A DNA stretch of 64,000 bases from Fimbriimonadaceae bacterium (GCA_020850355.1 JADZEX010000075.1:61690-125689); one strand, 5' to 3'; shown: positions 42,528 to 52,541, numbered from the stretch's first letter. Notes: generated by a model from the letters alone, not told the origin. A program made the numbers and translations.

Positions 42528-45240
42528 GCGCCGTCGACTGCGCCGCCTCCGCGGCGGCGCGCTCCAAGTTGAGCGCCAGCAGGCGGGCCAGCAGCTCGTG
42601 CTCCGGCAGGTCGGCCGGCCAGCCGTAGGCGGCCAGCACCGCGGTGTCGAGCGCCGTGTGGGCGTGCTCCAGCCAGGCCGGCCGCTTGTTGTAGAGCGCC
42701 GTCAGGGTCAGCCGCGGGTCGTTCGCCAAGGCCCCGGTGCGCAGCTCGTCCAGCCGCCGCGCCGCCGCCGCAATCGCCTCCCGCTGCGTCCCATCCGGGC
42801 GCGGGAAGGGGAAGGTCTCGAAGCAGGTGGTCGGGGTGTAGCGCGGCCGGTCCTCAAGCGCCGACGCCAGTGCGAGTGACCACAACTCATGCGGTCGCGA
42901 CTGCAAGACGCCAGAGCAGTGGTCGTCGTCACATGCCACCGCGATGGTGGCGCTGTCTGGCAACACCGACACCTCCGCCCAAGTGAACAGCCGGTGCTTA
43001 GCCACCCGGCACGTCAGCAGATACCGCGGCAGTCCCCGTAGCGCCGCTCGCATCGCCGGTCGCGGCTCGACGTGCAACCACCAGCGCTCGCGGTAGCTCG
43101 CGCGGTTGTTCTTCAGCCGCTCCGGCCGGACGTGCTCCCGCACGTACTCGAACGGCTGCTCGTAGAGTGCCGCTTCGTGCTCGCCCATGGTGCAGCCGAA
43201 GTCGATGATCCAGATGTCGCGCGGTCGGCGGGTGAGGTCGAGTCCGTTGAACCAGGGCACCACGACGTCGCTGTTGGGGCGGCCGTCGGGGTTCCGGGCG
43301 GCGAGCATCGCCCGAGCGAGGTCGCCGGGGATGTCAAATGCGCCGCCCTTGGTGTCGCCCATGAAGGCGATCCCGGCGTTGGCGCGGAGCCTGCGGGCCT
43401 GACTGACATCGACTCCGGAGGTGAGGTCGGGGTTGATGCCGGTGACCGCCTGGCCGTTGAGGGTGCGGGTCGTCTCGCTGCCGTCGTCGAAGCCGACCAT
43501 CGCGACGCGCACGGCGGCGCCGTCCTGCCGCCAGTCGCGGTCGGACCAGGCCATGAAGATGCCGCCGGTCTCTTGCAGCCGTTGCAGCACGGGCCGCATC
43601 TGAGGCCCCTGGCGGATGCTGTTGGTCGCCAGCAGCCCGGCCCGCCGGGCGCGGCCGGCGGCGATTGCGGCGCGTGCCTTCTCGAACCAGTAGCAGCACA
43701 GGTCGGCCTCGCGCGGCACGCGGCCGGTCCAGAGCGCGAACAGGCGGTCGACGTAGGCATCCCCCAGGCCGGCCCGCAGCCGTTTGCCGCCGAGGAACGG
43801 CGGGTTGCCGACGATCACCTCGGCGGCCGGCCACTCCGGTTCGGTGTCGTCGGCACAGAGCACCGCGTCCTGCTGGCGGATGTTGTCCGACAGAGTCGCC
43901 AGCAGGGGCCGTTCGCTACCGATGCCGCTGTGCTCGTACCGCCATTGAAGGTAGCCGATCCAGACGGTGACGCTGGCCAACTCGACGGCGTAGGGGTCGG
44001 TGTCGAGACCGAACAACTGCTGCGGGCCGACCTCGCGCAGGAGCCCCGGTTGTTCGCCCCAGCGGAGCCCGGCCTGGTGCACCTCGTCCTCCAGGTCGAG
44101 CAGGTTGACCAGCGCGACGTAGAGGAAGTTGCCGCTGCCGCAGGCCGGGTCGAGCACCCGGACCTGGCCGAGCCGGTGCTTGAACTCGTCCAGCGCCTGC
44201 CGCAGCGTGGCCTGCCCGCTGGGCTCGCCGACGAGGCTGTCGCAGCGGGCTTGCAGCGTCAACCATGCGCGGCGCAACGGCTGCATCAGGACCGGTTCGA
44301 TGATCTCCTCAATGTCCTGTCGCGACGTGTAGTGGGCGCCGAGCCGTTGCCGCCGGGCGGGGTCGTGCGAGAGCGCGCCCTCCAAGAGATTGCCGAAGAT
44401 GCTGGGCTCGACCTTGGACCAGTCCAGGTCGGCGGCGGCGGCCAGGTGGCGGATCTCGCCGCTCGTCAACGGCACCGTGCCGCGGCCGTCGAACAGGCCG
44501 CCGTTGAACCACTCGATCTCGTGGACGCCGTAGTCGCCGCCGCCCTCGCGCGACATCACCTCGAACAGGTTCCCGAGCTGGCGGTCCAGGCGCTCCGGGT
44601 CGTCGACCCGCCGGCGCAGCAGGTCGGTCACCAGCTTCGGCGGCAGCAGCCGGACATCCTCGGCGAACAGGCTGAAGACCACTCGCATCAGGAAGTGGGC
44701 CGCCTCGTGCGGATCGACACCGCGGCCAGTCATCGCATCGAAGACATCCGCCACCTGGCGCGCGGCCTGCTGACTGATGGCCTCACGAATCAGCTTGGGG
44801 TTCAGCAGCTCAGGGTCGGTGAAGAGCGCCTGGAGCAGCCGCAGCGTGGCTGGCTCGCCAATGTCGGCGGTGGCGAAGCGGTGGACCTGGTGGGTGGTGT
44901 TCGGCCAGTTCGTGTGGATCTCGACGCGGTCAAGGTCGCTCACCACCAAGAGCGGCGGGTTGCCAAGCGCCTCGCGGTACTCGGCGAGCTGCACATACGC
45001 GGCGACCAGGTCGGCGCCAGGCCCTTTGTACTCCCAGCCGAAGTGCCCGTTCAGCCAGACGTCGGCCCTGCCATGACCGCCGCCGAGCTTGTTGACCTGC
45101 TTCTCGAAGGTGAACCGGCCGGCGTCGTGCGGCGGCTCGTAGCCCACCAAGGCGCAGAGGTCTTGGAAGTGCCGCTGGTAGCCCTGCTGCTCGTTGTACT
45201 GGTGCTGCTGCCACCGAACCTGAAACTGCGCGGGTGTCAT
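42514..45240 (-). CDS. MmeI-like type IIG restriction-modification enzyme
   Basis: 908 residues. N-terminal PD-(D/E)XK-like endonuclease: RADVWLNGHFGWEYKGPG with D60, E70 and K72. Then a helical linker (AHFLMRVVFSLFAEDVRLLP), the Gly-His approach LGAHYTSRQDIEEIIEPV, methyltransferase motif I DPACGSGNF at 364-372 and the gamma-class motif IV NPPF at 479-482, followed by a long target-recognition region. In MmeI-type enzymes one chain cuts DNA and methylates adenine, with no separate specificity subunit. It is complete and lacks obvious damage. No DISARM or BREX partners (drmA/B, pglZ) are adjacent. ATG at 45240 gives the natural N-terminus; the SD is poor. The 3' end overlaps the Pmp3-like gene by 14 bp. 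Confidence 0.88.
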   Translation of the reverse strand: MTPAQFQVRWQQHQYNEQQGYQRHFQDLCALVGYEPPHDAGRFTFEKQVNKLGGGHGRADVWLNGHFGWEYKGPGADLVAAYVQLAEYREALGNPPLLVVSDLDRVEIHTNWPNTTHQVHRFATADIGEPATLRLLQALFTDPELLNPKLIREAISQQAARQVADVFDAMTGRGVDPHEAAHFLMRVVFSLFAEDVRLLPPKLVTDLLRRRVDDPERLDRQLGNLFEVMSREGGGDYGVHEIEWFNGGLFDGRGTVPLTSGEIRHLAAAADLDWSKVEPSIFGNLLEGALSHDPARRQRLGAHYTSRQDIEEIIEPVLMQPLRRAWLTLQARCDSLVGEPSGQATLRQALDEFKHRLGQVRVLDPACGSGNFLYVALVNLLDLEDEVHQAGLRWGEQPGLLREVGPQQLFGLDTDPYAVELASVTVWIGYLQWRYEHSGIGSERPLLATLSDNIRQQDAVLCADDTEPEWPAAEVIVGNPPFLGGKRLRAGLGDAYVDRLFALWTGRVPREADLCCYWFEKARAAIAAGRARRAGLLATNSIRQGPQMRPVLQRLQETGGIFMAWSDRDWRQDGAAVRVAMVGFDDGSETTRTLNGQAVTGINPDLTSGVDVSQARRLRANAGIAFMGDTKGGAFDIPGDLARAMLAARNPDGRPNSDVVVPWFNGLDLTRRPRDIWIIDFGCTMGEHEAALYEQPFEYVREHVRPERLKNNRASYRERWWLHVEPRPAMRAALRGLPRYLLTCRVAKHRLFTWAEVSVLPDSATIAVACDDDHCSGVLQSRPHELWSLALASALEDRPRYTPTTCFETFPFPRPDGTQREAIAAAARRLDELRTGALANDPRLTLTALYNKRPAWLEHAHTALDTAVLAAYGWPADLPEHELLARLLALNLERAAAEAAQSTAPTAP

Positions 45241-45296
45241 GCCGCGCGGTTCGGCGGGCGAGGCTGGCTTCCTGCCTGCGGCGGCCGGTTCCGAGC

Positions 45297-46229
45297 CTAA
45301 TGGACGTGGACGTCCAGCCCGTAGAGGCCCAGTAGATCAGCAATCTCGCGGAGGCGTTGGCTGCTGGGGTTGGCGCGTTGGGGGCCGGCGGGGAGTTGCG
45401 GGCCGACCGGGCGGTCGCCGCGGTAGGGCAGCAGGTGGACCGTCGGCGGGCCGGGCAGGTCGCCGACCAGGTTGCCGACCTGGTGCCAATGGTCGTCGCG
45501 GTCGTTGGCCAGCGGGACCACCGGCAGGCGGACCCAGAGTTCGCGGTTGCTGACGGCGGCGCGCACCAGGTTGCGGATGATCGGCTCGATGCTGACCCCG
45601 GTGTAGAGCCGGTGGAGCTGCAGGTCGGTTTCTTTGAGGCTGAACATCACCAGGTCGGTGTGCTCCAGCGCTTCTTCGAAGACCGCCACCGAGCAGTGCC
45701 CGCTGGTGTCGATGGCGGTGTGCCAGCCGCGCTGCTTGGCGGCGCGGAGCAGCTCCAGGGTGAACTCGCTTTGGTAAAGCGGCTCGCCCCCGCCGATGGT
45801 GATGCCGCCGCCGGAACGCTGGTAGAGCGCGGCGTCGCGCTGCAGGATTTCCATCACCTGGCCGACGGTGCGGAACTGACCGACCAGGCGCAGCATCCGC
45901 CGCGGGCAGAGCTCGTGCGGAGCGAGCGGAGCGTCGAGCACTTCGGCAGCTTCGTGGTGCTCGCGCTCGCGTTCGTGACAGGTCGGCTCGCGACGCAGGC
46001 AGTCGGTGCAGGACTGGGTGTTGACCAGCACCTCGGGCCGCAGCATCCGCGACTCGGGCTTCTCGCACCAGATGCAGCGCAGCGGGCAGCCCTTCAGCAC
46101 GACGGTGCTGCGGATGCCCGGGCCATCGCCGACTCGGAAGCGCTGCACGTGGACCATCAGCGCGCTCTGCGACCAGTTGATCGCCTCGCTGCTGCGCCAC
46201 TCCGTCCAAGTCCGCTGCTGGAGGTCCAT
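45297..46229 (-). CDS. Radical SAM glycyl-radical-enzyme activase-like protein
   Basis: 310 residues. The radical SAM site is C-x3-C-x2-C in KGCPLRCIWCEKPESR, preceded by VQRFRVGDGPGIRSTVVLKG, the form used by pyruvate-formate-lyase-type activases. A Cys-rich insert (CTDCLRREPTCHERE) and later GGGITIGGGEPLYQSEFTLELL (SAM-binding GGE) and FSLKETDLQLHRLYTG follow. Activases make a glycyl radical on a partner enzyme. No glycyl radical enzyme gene is nearby, so the partner must lie elsewhere or the function has drifted. The insert is shorter than the two-cluster ferredoxin insert of many family members. ATG 46229 is used; ATG at 46157 is possible. Confidence 0.82.
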   Translation of the reverse strand: MDLQQRTWTEWRSSEAINWSQSALMVHVQRFRVGDGPGIRSTVVLKGCPLRCIWCEKPESRMLRPEVLVNTQSCTDCLRREPTCHEREREHHEAAEVLDAPLAPHELCPRRMLRLVGQFRTVGQVMEILQRDAALYQRSGGGITIGGGEPLYQSEFTLELLRAAKQRGWHTAIDTSGHCSVAVFEEALEHTDLVMFSLKETDLQLHRLYTGVSIEPIIRNLVRAAVSNRELWVRLPVVPLANDRDDHWHQVGNLVGDLPGPPTVHLLPYRGDRPVGPQLPAGPQRANPSSQRLREIADLLGLYGLDVHVH

Positions 46230-46428
46230 GAACTACGCTATCCTGCCGCGCTGGCCGGCCACGGCCGGGCTCCCGCCGCCGATCTCCGAGCCGCCTCGGC
46301 GCCTGCCTCCGACAGTATGAGTCGCGGATCGCCGAGTGTCGGCAGAATCTGCCGGACTTCTGACAGAAACTTCACCGTCACCGCGACTGGGTTCCCCTGC
46401 AAGGAGCTGGCCAATGCTGCCGGTGCCG

Positions 46429-46457
46429 TTGACCGCAGGGGGTGCTGCCCGTAGAAT
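46429..46457 (+). promoter_or_regulatory. Sigma70-type promoter for lepA
   Basis: TTGACC at 46429-46434 and TAGAAT at 46452-46457 have 17 bp between them and lie about 40 nt upstream of the lepA ATG. This is the best-matching promoter in the window. Confidence 0.65.
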
Positions 46458-46496
46458 AGCGGCAGCCGCCCGGCCGGGCGGGGTGTCTGGGAGCCC

Positions 46497-48320
46497 ATGT
46501 CCGACCTCTCGCGGATCCGCTGTTTCAGCATCGTGGCGCACATCGACCACGGCAAGTCCACCTTGGCCGACCGCCTGATCGAGGTCGCCGGCACCGTCGA
46601 TCAACGTCAGATGCGGGCCCAACTGCTCGACAGCATGGACCTCGAGCGGGAGCACGGGATCACCATCAAGGCGAGCGCCGTGCGGCTGCCCTACCTGGCC
46701 CGCGACGGGCAGGAGTACACCCTCAACCTGATCGACACCCCTGGGCACGTCGACTTCAGTTACGAGGTGTCGCGGGCGTTGCAGGCTTGTGAGGGCGCGC
46801 TGCTGGTGGTCGACGCGGCGCAGGGCGTCGAGGCGCAGACCATCGCCAACTACCATCTGGCGCTGGAGCAGGGCCTCACGATTCTGCCGGTGATCAACAA
46901 GATCGACCTGCCGGCGGCCGACGTGCCGCGGCGGCTCGAGGAGATCGAAGAGATCCTCAGCCTGCCGGCCGACGACGCCGTGGCGATCAGTGCCCGCGCC
47001 AAGATCAACATCGACGGTCTGCTCGAGGCGATCGTGCGGCACTTGCCGCCGCCCACCGGTGACCCCGACGCCCCGCTGCGGGCGCTGATCTTCGACAGCA
47101 AGTTCGACCCCTACCGCGGTGCCGTGGCCTATGTGCGGGTGGTCGAGGGCACGCTCCGGGCGCGCCAGAACATCCGCATGATGTCCACTGGCAAGAGCTT
47201 CGAGATCGGCGAGCTGGGCGTCTTCACGCCGGCGCCGACGCCGATCCAGAGCCTCGGGCCGGGGGACGTCGGGTACATCATCGCCAACATCCGGACCGTC
47301 GCCGACACGCGCGTGGGGGACACCGTCACCGACGCCGCGCAGCCGGCGGCCGAGGCCTTGCCGGGCTACCAGCCGGCCAAGCCGATGGTCTTCAGCGGGC
47401 TCTACCCGGTCGACTCCAACGACTACCACGACCTGCGCGAAGCCCTCGAGAAGCTGCAGCTCAACGACGCCGCGCTGAGCTTTGAGCCGGAGACCTCGGC
47501 GGCGCTCGGGCTTGGTTTCCGGGCTGGCTTCCTGGGCCTGCTGCACATGCAGATCGTGCAGGAGCGGCTGGAGCGCGAGTTCAACATCGACCTGATCTGC
47601 ACTGCCGCCAGCGTGATCTACCAAATCCTGACGACCGATGGCGAGCTGCACGAGATTCACAACCCCGCCAACTTGCCCGACCCGCAGCGGATCGACCAGA
47701 TCGAAGAGCCGACCGTGCGGGCGACGATCATGACACCGCCCGACTATGTCGGTCCTTGCCTCGATCTCTGCCAGACCCGGCGCGGCGAGTTGCTGACGCT
47801 GGAGTACGCCAGCCCGACCCGCACAATGATCGTCTACAAGCTGCCGCTGGCCGAGATCCTGCACGACTTCTTCGACGTCCTGAAGTCCCGCTCGCGCGGC
47901 TACGCCACCCTCGACTACGAGCTGGACGGCTCGCAGGTCGCCGACCTGGTGAAGGTCGACCTGATGATCAACGGCGACAAGGTGGATGCGCTGAGCGCCA
48001 TTTTGCACCGCTCGGTGGCCCAGGACCGCGGCCGCGAGCTGTGCGACCGGCTGCGCGCCATCCTGCCGCGGCAGCAGTTCGAGATCCGCATCCAGGCGTC
48101 GATCGGCGCCAAGATCCTGGCCTCCGCCCGCGTTTCGGCGTTCCGCAAAGACGTCACCGCGAAGTGCTACGGTGGCGACATCTCCCGCAAGCGCAAGCTG
48201 CTCGAAAAGCAGAAAGAGGGCAAGCGGCGGATGAAGCAGATCGGCAGCGTCGAAATCCCGCAGGAGGCCTTCCTGGCCGTGCTGCGGTCCGACGAGACGT
48301 CACCGGCCGGTAAGCGCTAA
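46497..48320 (+). CDS. lepA: Elongation factor 4 (LepA), GTPase
   Basis: 607 residues, the usual length. G1 AHIDHGKST at 14-22, G2 region [10 protein letters not shown]3 DTPGH, G4 NKID and SARAKIN for G5. The LepA-specific C-terminal end [32 protein letters not shown] is intact, distinguishing it from EF-G. LepA binds the ribosome and promotes back-translocation or assembly-related rescue. ATG 46497 has GGGAG 3-4 nt upstream. It is a single gene with its own promoter. Confidence 0.97.
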   Translation: MSDLSRIRCFSIVAHIDHGKSTLADRLIEVAGTVDQRQMRAQLLDSMDLEREHGITIKASAVRLPYLARDGQEYTLNLIDTPGHVDFSYEVSRALQACEGALLVVDAAQGVEAQTIANYHLALEQGLTILPVINKIDLPAADVPRRLEEIEEILSLPADDAVAISARAKINIDGLLEAIVRHLPPPTGDPDAPLRALIFDSKFDPYRGAVAYVRVVEGTLRARQNIRMMSTGKSFEIGELGVFTPAPTPIQSLGPGDVGYIIANIRTVADTRVGDTVTDAAQPAAEALPGYQPAKPMVFSGLYPVDSNDYHDLREALEKLQLNDAALSFEPETSAALGLGFRAGFLGLLHMQIVQERLEREFNIDLICTAASVIYQILTTDGELHEIHNPANLPDPQRIDQIEEPTVRATIMTPPDYVGPCLDLCQTRRGELLTLEYASPTRTMIVYKLPLAEILHDFFDVLKSRSRGYATLDYELDGSQVADLVKVDLMINGDKVDALSAILHRSVAQDRGRELCDRLRAILPRQQFEIRIQASIGAKILASARVSAFRKDVTAKCYGGDISRKRKLLEKQKEGKRRMKQIGSVEIPQEAFLAVLRSDETSPAGKR

Positions 48321-48392
48321 CGGGTTTGATTCCCTGCCTGGCTGCGCCACACTACCACTGTGGACCTGTGGGTCCGTTGTGGGAGGTGGCCG

Positions 48393-49265
48393 ATGCGGAC
48401 GTTCTGGACGCTGCTGGCGGTGGGCCTGCTGGCCGGAGTGGTGCTGGCGCAGACCGCGCCAGCGGAGCTGACGGCGCACAGCGACGAGTTCGAGGATCCG
48501 GCGACGCATGTCAACTGGCTGCGGATCGAGCAGGTTGAGGGCTCGACCGCCAATCAGTTGCTGGCCGGTGACATCAACCAGACGCGGCCCGGCTGGCTGA
48601 CGCTGGTGCCGCGGGCGGTGGTCTGGTACCGCGACTGGCGGGGTCCCTTCCTGCATCAGCGCGTCAGCGGCGACTTCGTGGTCACTGCGCGGCTGGCGAT
48701 CACCAACCGCGCCGGGACCGGCGCTCCGCGCAGCCAGTTCTCGTTGGCCGGGCTGCTGGTCCGTACGCCGCGGCAGGTGACGCCACAGACCTGGACGCCC
48801 GGCGGCGAGAACTACGTCTTCCTGAGCCTCGGCGCGGCCGACCGGCCGGGCAGCTATCAATGGGAGACCAAGACCACGGTCAACAGCGACAGCCAACTGC
48901 GGCTGATCCCGGCGCCGGGCGGCGAGGGTGACGTGCGCATCGCGCGGGTCGGGCCGCACCTGATCTTCCTGCGGCGCGAGCCCGGCGGGGCCTGGCAGGT
49001 GCATCAGCGCTACCATCGCCCCGACTTCCCGGCCGAGTTGCAGGTGGGCCTGACCTGCTACACCGATTGGCCGACAGCCAGCCAGACCCCACCGGCGCAG
49101 CACAACTTCATGGCCCTCAATGGTGGCAACCCCGACCTCCGGGCGCAGGTCGACTACGTGCGCTACGTGCGGCCGCCCGACGCGGTCGCGGCCTCCGGGC
49201 TGGCGCTCAGCGACCCAGCCAGCGTGCCGGACGCCGCCTTGCTGCGCTGGTTTGGCGGCGACTGA
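48393..49265 (+). CDS. Secreted DUF1349/concanavalin-like protein
   Basis: 290 residues. A signal peptide (RTFWTLLAVGLLAGVVLAQ) is followed by a beta-jellyroll: SDEFEDPATHVNWLRIE, GPFLHQRVSGDFVVTARLAI, LAGLLVRTPRQ, YVFLSLGAADRPGSYQWETKTTV and VDYVRYVRPP. This matches the DUF1349-type concanavalin-like fold, likely binding carbohydrates on the surface (inference). GGGAGGTGG precedes ATG 48393. It is followed after 49 bp by a DUF6785 membrane protein and may share its transcript. Confidence 0.7.
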   Translation: MRTFWTLLAVGLLAGVVLAQTAPAELTAHSDEFEDPATHVNWLRIEQVEGSTANQLLAGDINQTRPGWLTLVPRAVVWYRDWRGPFLHQRVSGDFVVTARLAITNRAGTGAPRSQFSLAGLLVRTPRQVTPQTWTPGGENYVFLSLGAADRPGSYQWETKTTVNSDSQLRLIPAPGGEGDVRIARVGPHLIFLRREPGGAWQVHQRYHRPDFPAELQVGLTCYTDWPTASQTPPAQHNFMALNGGNPDLRAQVDYVRYVRPPDAVAASGLALSDPASVPDAALLRWFGGD

Positions 49266-49314
49266 GCGGAAGGAGAGCGGCCTGACGCCGCGAACCGCGG
49301 GCGCGGAAACCAGG

Positions 49315-51237
49315 ATGCCCGGTCCGACCAATCCGATCCGCGCCCGCGCGATACTGCTCGGCCTGCTGCTGCTGCCGGTCAACGCCTACTGGGTGGCGGT
49401 GATGGAGGCCGTCAAGTACACCGGCCACCCGACCACCTACTCGCTCTACTTCAACTGCGTCTGCTGGCTGCTGTTGCTGACGCTGCTCAGCAATCTGGTT
49501 GGCCGCTGGCGGCCGCGCTGGCGGTTCAGTCGGATCGAGCTGCTGACCGTCTACTTCATGCTCTGCCTCGGCAGCGCGCTGGTTGGGCACGACATGGCGC
49601 AGGTGCTGCTGAGCGTGATCCTGCACCCGCACCAGTACGCTACGCCGGAAAACGGCTGGGAGGTGCTGTTCTTTGAACACCTCCCGCCCAGCCTGGTGGT
49701 CAGCCTCCCGGCGACCCTTGACGCGGTCTTCTCGGGTCATGCCTCGTTCTGGAACCCCGAGGTCTTGAAGGGGCTGGTCAAGCCGCTGTTCTGGTGGTCG
49801 CTGTTCTTCGGCGCGCTGCTGCTGTTGTTCGCCAGCCTGAGCGTGCTGCTGCGCAAGCAGTGGGAGGATGCCGAGAAGCTGACCTTCCCGCTGGTGGCGC
49901 TGCCGACCGAGATGAGTGAGCCGAGCTTCAGCCTCTTCCGCAACCGCCTGATGTGGGCCGGCTTCGCCATTCCGACGGTGATCAACCTCGTCAACAACCT
50001 CCACGTGGTCTTTCCCGGGGTGCCTGAGATCGGGGTTCGCAACTACTACCTCAGCCAGTTCCTGACCACGCCGCCCTGGAACGCGATCGGCTGGAGCCCG
50101 CTTTGGATCCAGCCCTGGGCGCTGGGGCTGGGCTACCTGCTGCCGCTCGACATCTTGTTCAGCAGTTGGGTCTTCTGGTGGTACTGGAAAGCGCAGATGA
50201 TTGCGGCGCAGGCGCTTGGGCTGGGCAACACCAACCCGCTGGCGCCGTACACCTCGGAGCAGGCGCTCGGGGCGTACCTCGGCATCGCGGCGATTGTGCT
50301 GTGGGCCAGCCGGCAGCATCTCGCGGCGGTGCTGCGCTCGGCGTTCGGTCGCACGCGCGTCGACGGTGAGGGCGCCGAGGCCTGCTCCTACCGCGCCGCC
50401 GTGCTGGGGCTGCTGCTGGCCGGGGCGTTCCTGTTCTGGTTCTCGGTCCACTTCGGCATGGAGCCGATCCCCTCGGCGATTTTCCTGGCAGCCTACTTCG
50501 GCATCACCATTGCCATCTTCCGGCTGCGCGCCGAGTTTGGGGCGCCGGTCCACGACCTGCACTTCGCCGACCCCGGGCTGGTGATGGTCCATGTCGCCGG
50601 CCCGCGCAACTACACCCCGGGGAGCCTGATCGGGTTCAGTTTCTACTTCTGGTTCAACCGCGCCCACCGCTCGCATCCGGGGCCGGTTTGGATGGAGTCC
50701 CTGGTCGGCGCCCACCGCGACCGCGCCTCGCAGCGCCGGATGCTGCTGGCCCTGGTGCTGGCGGCGCTGGTCGGACTGCCCTGCGCCTACTGGGCGCTGC
50801 TGCAGCCCAGTTGTGTGGAGGGTGCCGAAAGCGCCAAGATGGCGGGCATGATCCGCGGCTTCGGCTCGCAACCCTGGAACCAGTTGGCGACCTGGTTGAA
50901 GGTTGGCACGCACCCCGACCCTGGTGCCGCGACGGGCGTCGTGGCCGGTTTCCTGGTGGCCGTCGCGCTGTTCGCGATCCGCATCCGCTCGGTCGGCTTC
51001 CCGCTCCATCCCGTCGGGTACGGCATCTCCTCGACCTGGTCGATGGGCACCGTCTGGGTGCCGCTGATGCTGGCCTGGGGCATCAAGTCGCTGGTCGTCA
51101 AGTACGGCGGGTTGCGCGGCTACCGCAAGCTGTTGCCCTTCTTCCTCGGCATCATCCTGGGCGACTTCATCAGCGGGGCGATCAGCAACCTGATCGGCGT
51201 CTTCAGCGACTTCAAGCCGTACCACTTCCTGGGCTGA
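49315..51237 (+). CDS. DUF6785/DUF6784 multi-pass membrane protein
   Basis: 640 residues with about 14 membrane helices. The N-terminus NPIRARAILLGLLLLPVNAYWVAVMEAVKYTGHPTTYSLYFN and the C-terminal HPVGYGISSTWSMGTVWVPLMLAWGIKSLVVKYGG are diagnostic of the DUF6785 and DUF6784 domains, common in Armatimonadota and Planctomycetota and distantly resembling OPT-type transporters. The substrate is unknown. The start ATG 49315 has a modest GGAAACCAGG upstream. It lies between a secreted jellyroll protein and an aminotransferase on the same strand, with 62 bp to the latter. Confidence 0.85.
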   Translation: MPGPTNPIRARAILLGLLLLPVNAYWVAVMEAVKYTGHPTTYSLYFNCVCWLLLLTLLSNLVGRWRPRWRFSRIELLTVYFMLCLGSALVGHDMAQVLLSVILHPHQYATPENGWEVLFFEHLPPSLVVSLPATLDAVFSGHASFWNPEVLKGLVKPLFWWSLFFGALLLLFASLSVLLRKQWEDAEKLTFPLVALPTEMSEPSFSLFRNRLMWAGFAIPTVINLVNNLHVVFPGVPEIGVRNYYLSQFLTTPPWNAIGWSPLWIQPWALGLGYLLPLDILFSSWVFWWYWKAQMIAAQALGLGNTNPLAPYTSEQALGAYLGIAAIVLWASRQHLAAVLRSAFGRTRVDGEGAEACSYRAAVLGLLLAGAFLFWFSVHFGMEPIPSAIFLAAYFGITIAIFRLRAEFGAPVHDLHFADPGLVMVHVAGPRNYTPGSLIGFSFYFWFNRAHRSHPGPVWMESLVGAHRDRASQRRMLLALVLAALVGLPCAYWALLQPSCVEGAESAKMAGMIRGFGSQPWNQLATWLKVGTHPDPGAATGVVAGFLVAVALFAIRIRSVGFPLHPVGYGISSTWSMGTVWVPLMLAWGIKSLVVKYGGLRGYRKLLPFFLGIILGDFISGAISNLIGVFSDFKPYHFLG

Positions 51238-51299
51238 GCGGCTTGACAGCGGCCCGTCGCCGGCCCACCATTCGCAGCGATCGGGTGGCGGAGACGAGC

Positions 51300-52442
51300 A
51301 TGGCGGCACCGTTCATGGACCAGGCCGAGTTGGCCCTGCTGCAAGCAGTGATTGCCTCGCAGGAACTCTGGCGCGGCCTCGCGGGCAACTTCGCAGTGCG
51401 CTTCGAGAGCGCCTTTGCGGAGCATCTCGGCCGGTCCTTCTGCCACGGCGTCAGCGCGGGTACGGCCGCCAATGAGTGCGCGCTGTTCGGGCTGGGTCTG
51501 CAGCCGGGCGATGAGGTGATCTGTCCCGCCAGCGCGCCGGCCTTCGTCAGCCTGCCGGTGGTCAGCCTGGGCTGCGTGCCGGTCTTCGCCGACTGCGACC
51601 CGCGCACGCTGTTGCTCTCGCCCGAGGGGCTCGAAGCGGCCATCACGCCGCGCGCCAAGGCCGTCATGATCGTCCACCTGATGGGCCAGGTGGCGCCGCT
51701 GGATGACCTGCTGGCGGTCGCCCGGCGGCACGGGCTGCGGGTCCACGAAGACTGCGCGCAGGCCTACGACGCGACCTGGCGCGGCCGGCCGGTCGGCACC
51801 TTTGGCGACAGTGCGGCCTTCAGTTTGCAGCAGTCGAAGCACATCACCACCGGCGAGGGTGGCCTGGTGTTGAGCGACGACGCCGAGGTCTACCGCCGTG
51901 CCGTCACCTTCAGCAACAGCGGCTTGGCCTGGTACCAGTACGGCCTGGACCGGCCAACCGCGGCCCCGCTGGGTGATGTCCGCACCCGCGGCCACTTCAG
52001 CTTCGGCCACAACTACCGCCTCAGCGAGCTGGCCGCGGCAGTCGGGCTGGCGCAACTCGCCAAGCTGGCCACCTTCAACGCCCGCCGCCGCGAGCTGGTG
52101 GCCGCGCTGGAAGACGAGCTGCGCGACGTCCCCGGCATTGGCCTGGCGCAGCCTGGCCCGCACACCGGGCCGAACTACTGGACCTACCCGCTGCAGGTAC
52201 CCGACGGCCTGGGGACTTACGCCGAGGTCAACTACTGCGAACCGGTCTTCCAGCAGATGCAGGCCGACCGGCGAACCTCGCTGGGCATCCCGCTCCCCGA
52301 CTATGTGCAGTACGTCCCCGGCGCCTGCCCCATGGCCGAAGCCGGCGCCCGGCGGATGCGCCCGATCAGCGTCCACCACGGTCTCGACGTCGCCCAGATC
52401 CGCACCGCGGCCCAGGCCGTGCGGGCCGCCGTGGCAGGCTGA
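51300..52442 (+). CDS. DegT/DnrJ/EryC1/StrS-family aminotransferase
   Basis: 380 residues. PLP-binding K180 in SLQQSKHITTGEGG, HEDCAQAYDATW with D151 for the pyridine nitrogen, and the SAGTAANECALFGLGLQPGDEVICPA N-terminal part all match. These enzymes aminate keto-sugars such as those in surface polysaccharides or secondary metabolites; the product is unknown. It uses ATG 51300, 62 bp after the DUF6785 gene, with only GGCGGAG as a spaced SD. There is no sugar dehydratase nearby. Confidence 0.88.
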   Translation: MAAPFMDQAELALLQAVIASQELWRGLAGNFAVRFESAFAEHLGRSFCHGVSAGTAANECALFGLGLQPGDEVICPASAPAFVSLPVVSLGCVPVFADCDPRTLLLSPEGLEAAITPRAKAVMIVHLMGQVAPLDDLLAVARRHGLRVHEDCAQAYDATWRGRPVGTFGDSAAFSLQQSKHITTGEGGLVLSDDAEVYRRAVTFSNSGLAWYQYGLDRPTAAPLGDVRTRGHFSFGHNYRLSELAAAVGLAQLAKLATFNARRRELVAALEDELRDVPGIGLAQPGPHTGPNYWTYPLQVPDGLGTYAEVNYCEPVFQQMQADRRTSLGIPLPDYVQYVPGACPMAEAGARRMRPISVHHGLDVAQIRTAAQAVRAAVAG

Positions 52443-52505
52443 GCCGCCCGCCCCAGCCGGTCCGGCAGCGCCGCCGACGCAGGGCTCCGGGGCGGCCGTG
52501 CCGCC

Positions 52506-52540
52506 TTGATCTGGTAAGGAATAGCTGCTACTATTCCTAA
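52506..52540 (+). promoter_or_regulatory. abiEi promoter with overlapping inverted-repeat operator
   Basis: TTGATC (52506-52511) and TACTAT (52529-52534) have a 17-bp spacer, which predicts transcription starting at about 52541, next to the ATG at 52542. An inverted repeat, TAAGGAATAG (52515-52524) and CTATTCCTAA (52531-52540), covers the -10 and start. AbiEi-type antitoxins are known to repress their own promoter through inverted repeats. No SD is visible before the ATG. Confidence 0.6.
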
Positions 52541-52541
52541 C

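Noticed and set aside
48310..48350. tRNA-like 3' end (GGGTTTGATTCCC followed by CTGGCTGCGCCA) just past lepA
   Set aside because: The T-arm is only three paired bases, its spacing to CCA is two nt too long, and no D-arm, anticodon arm or 5' acceptor can be placed because the upstream sequence is lepA coding. Treated as chance or as a decayed remnant.
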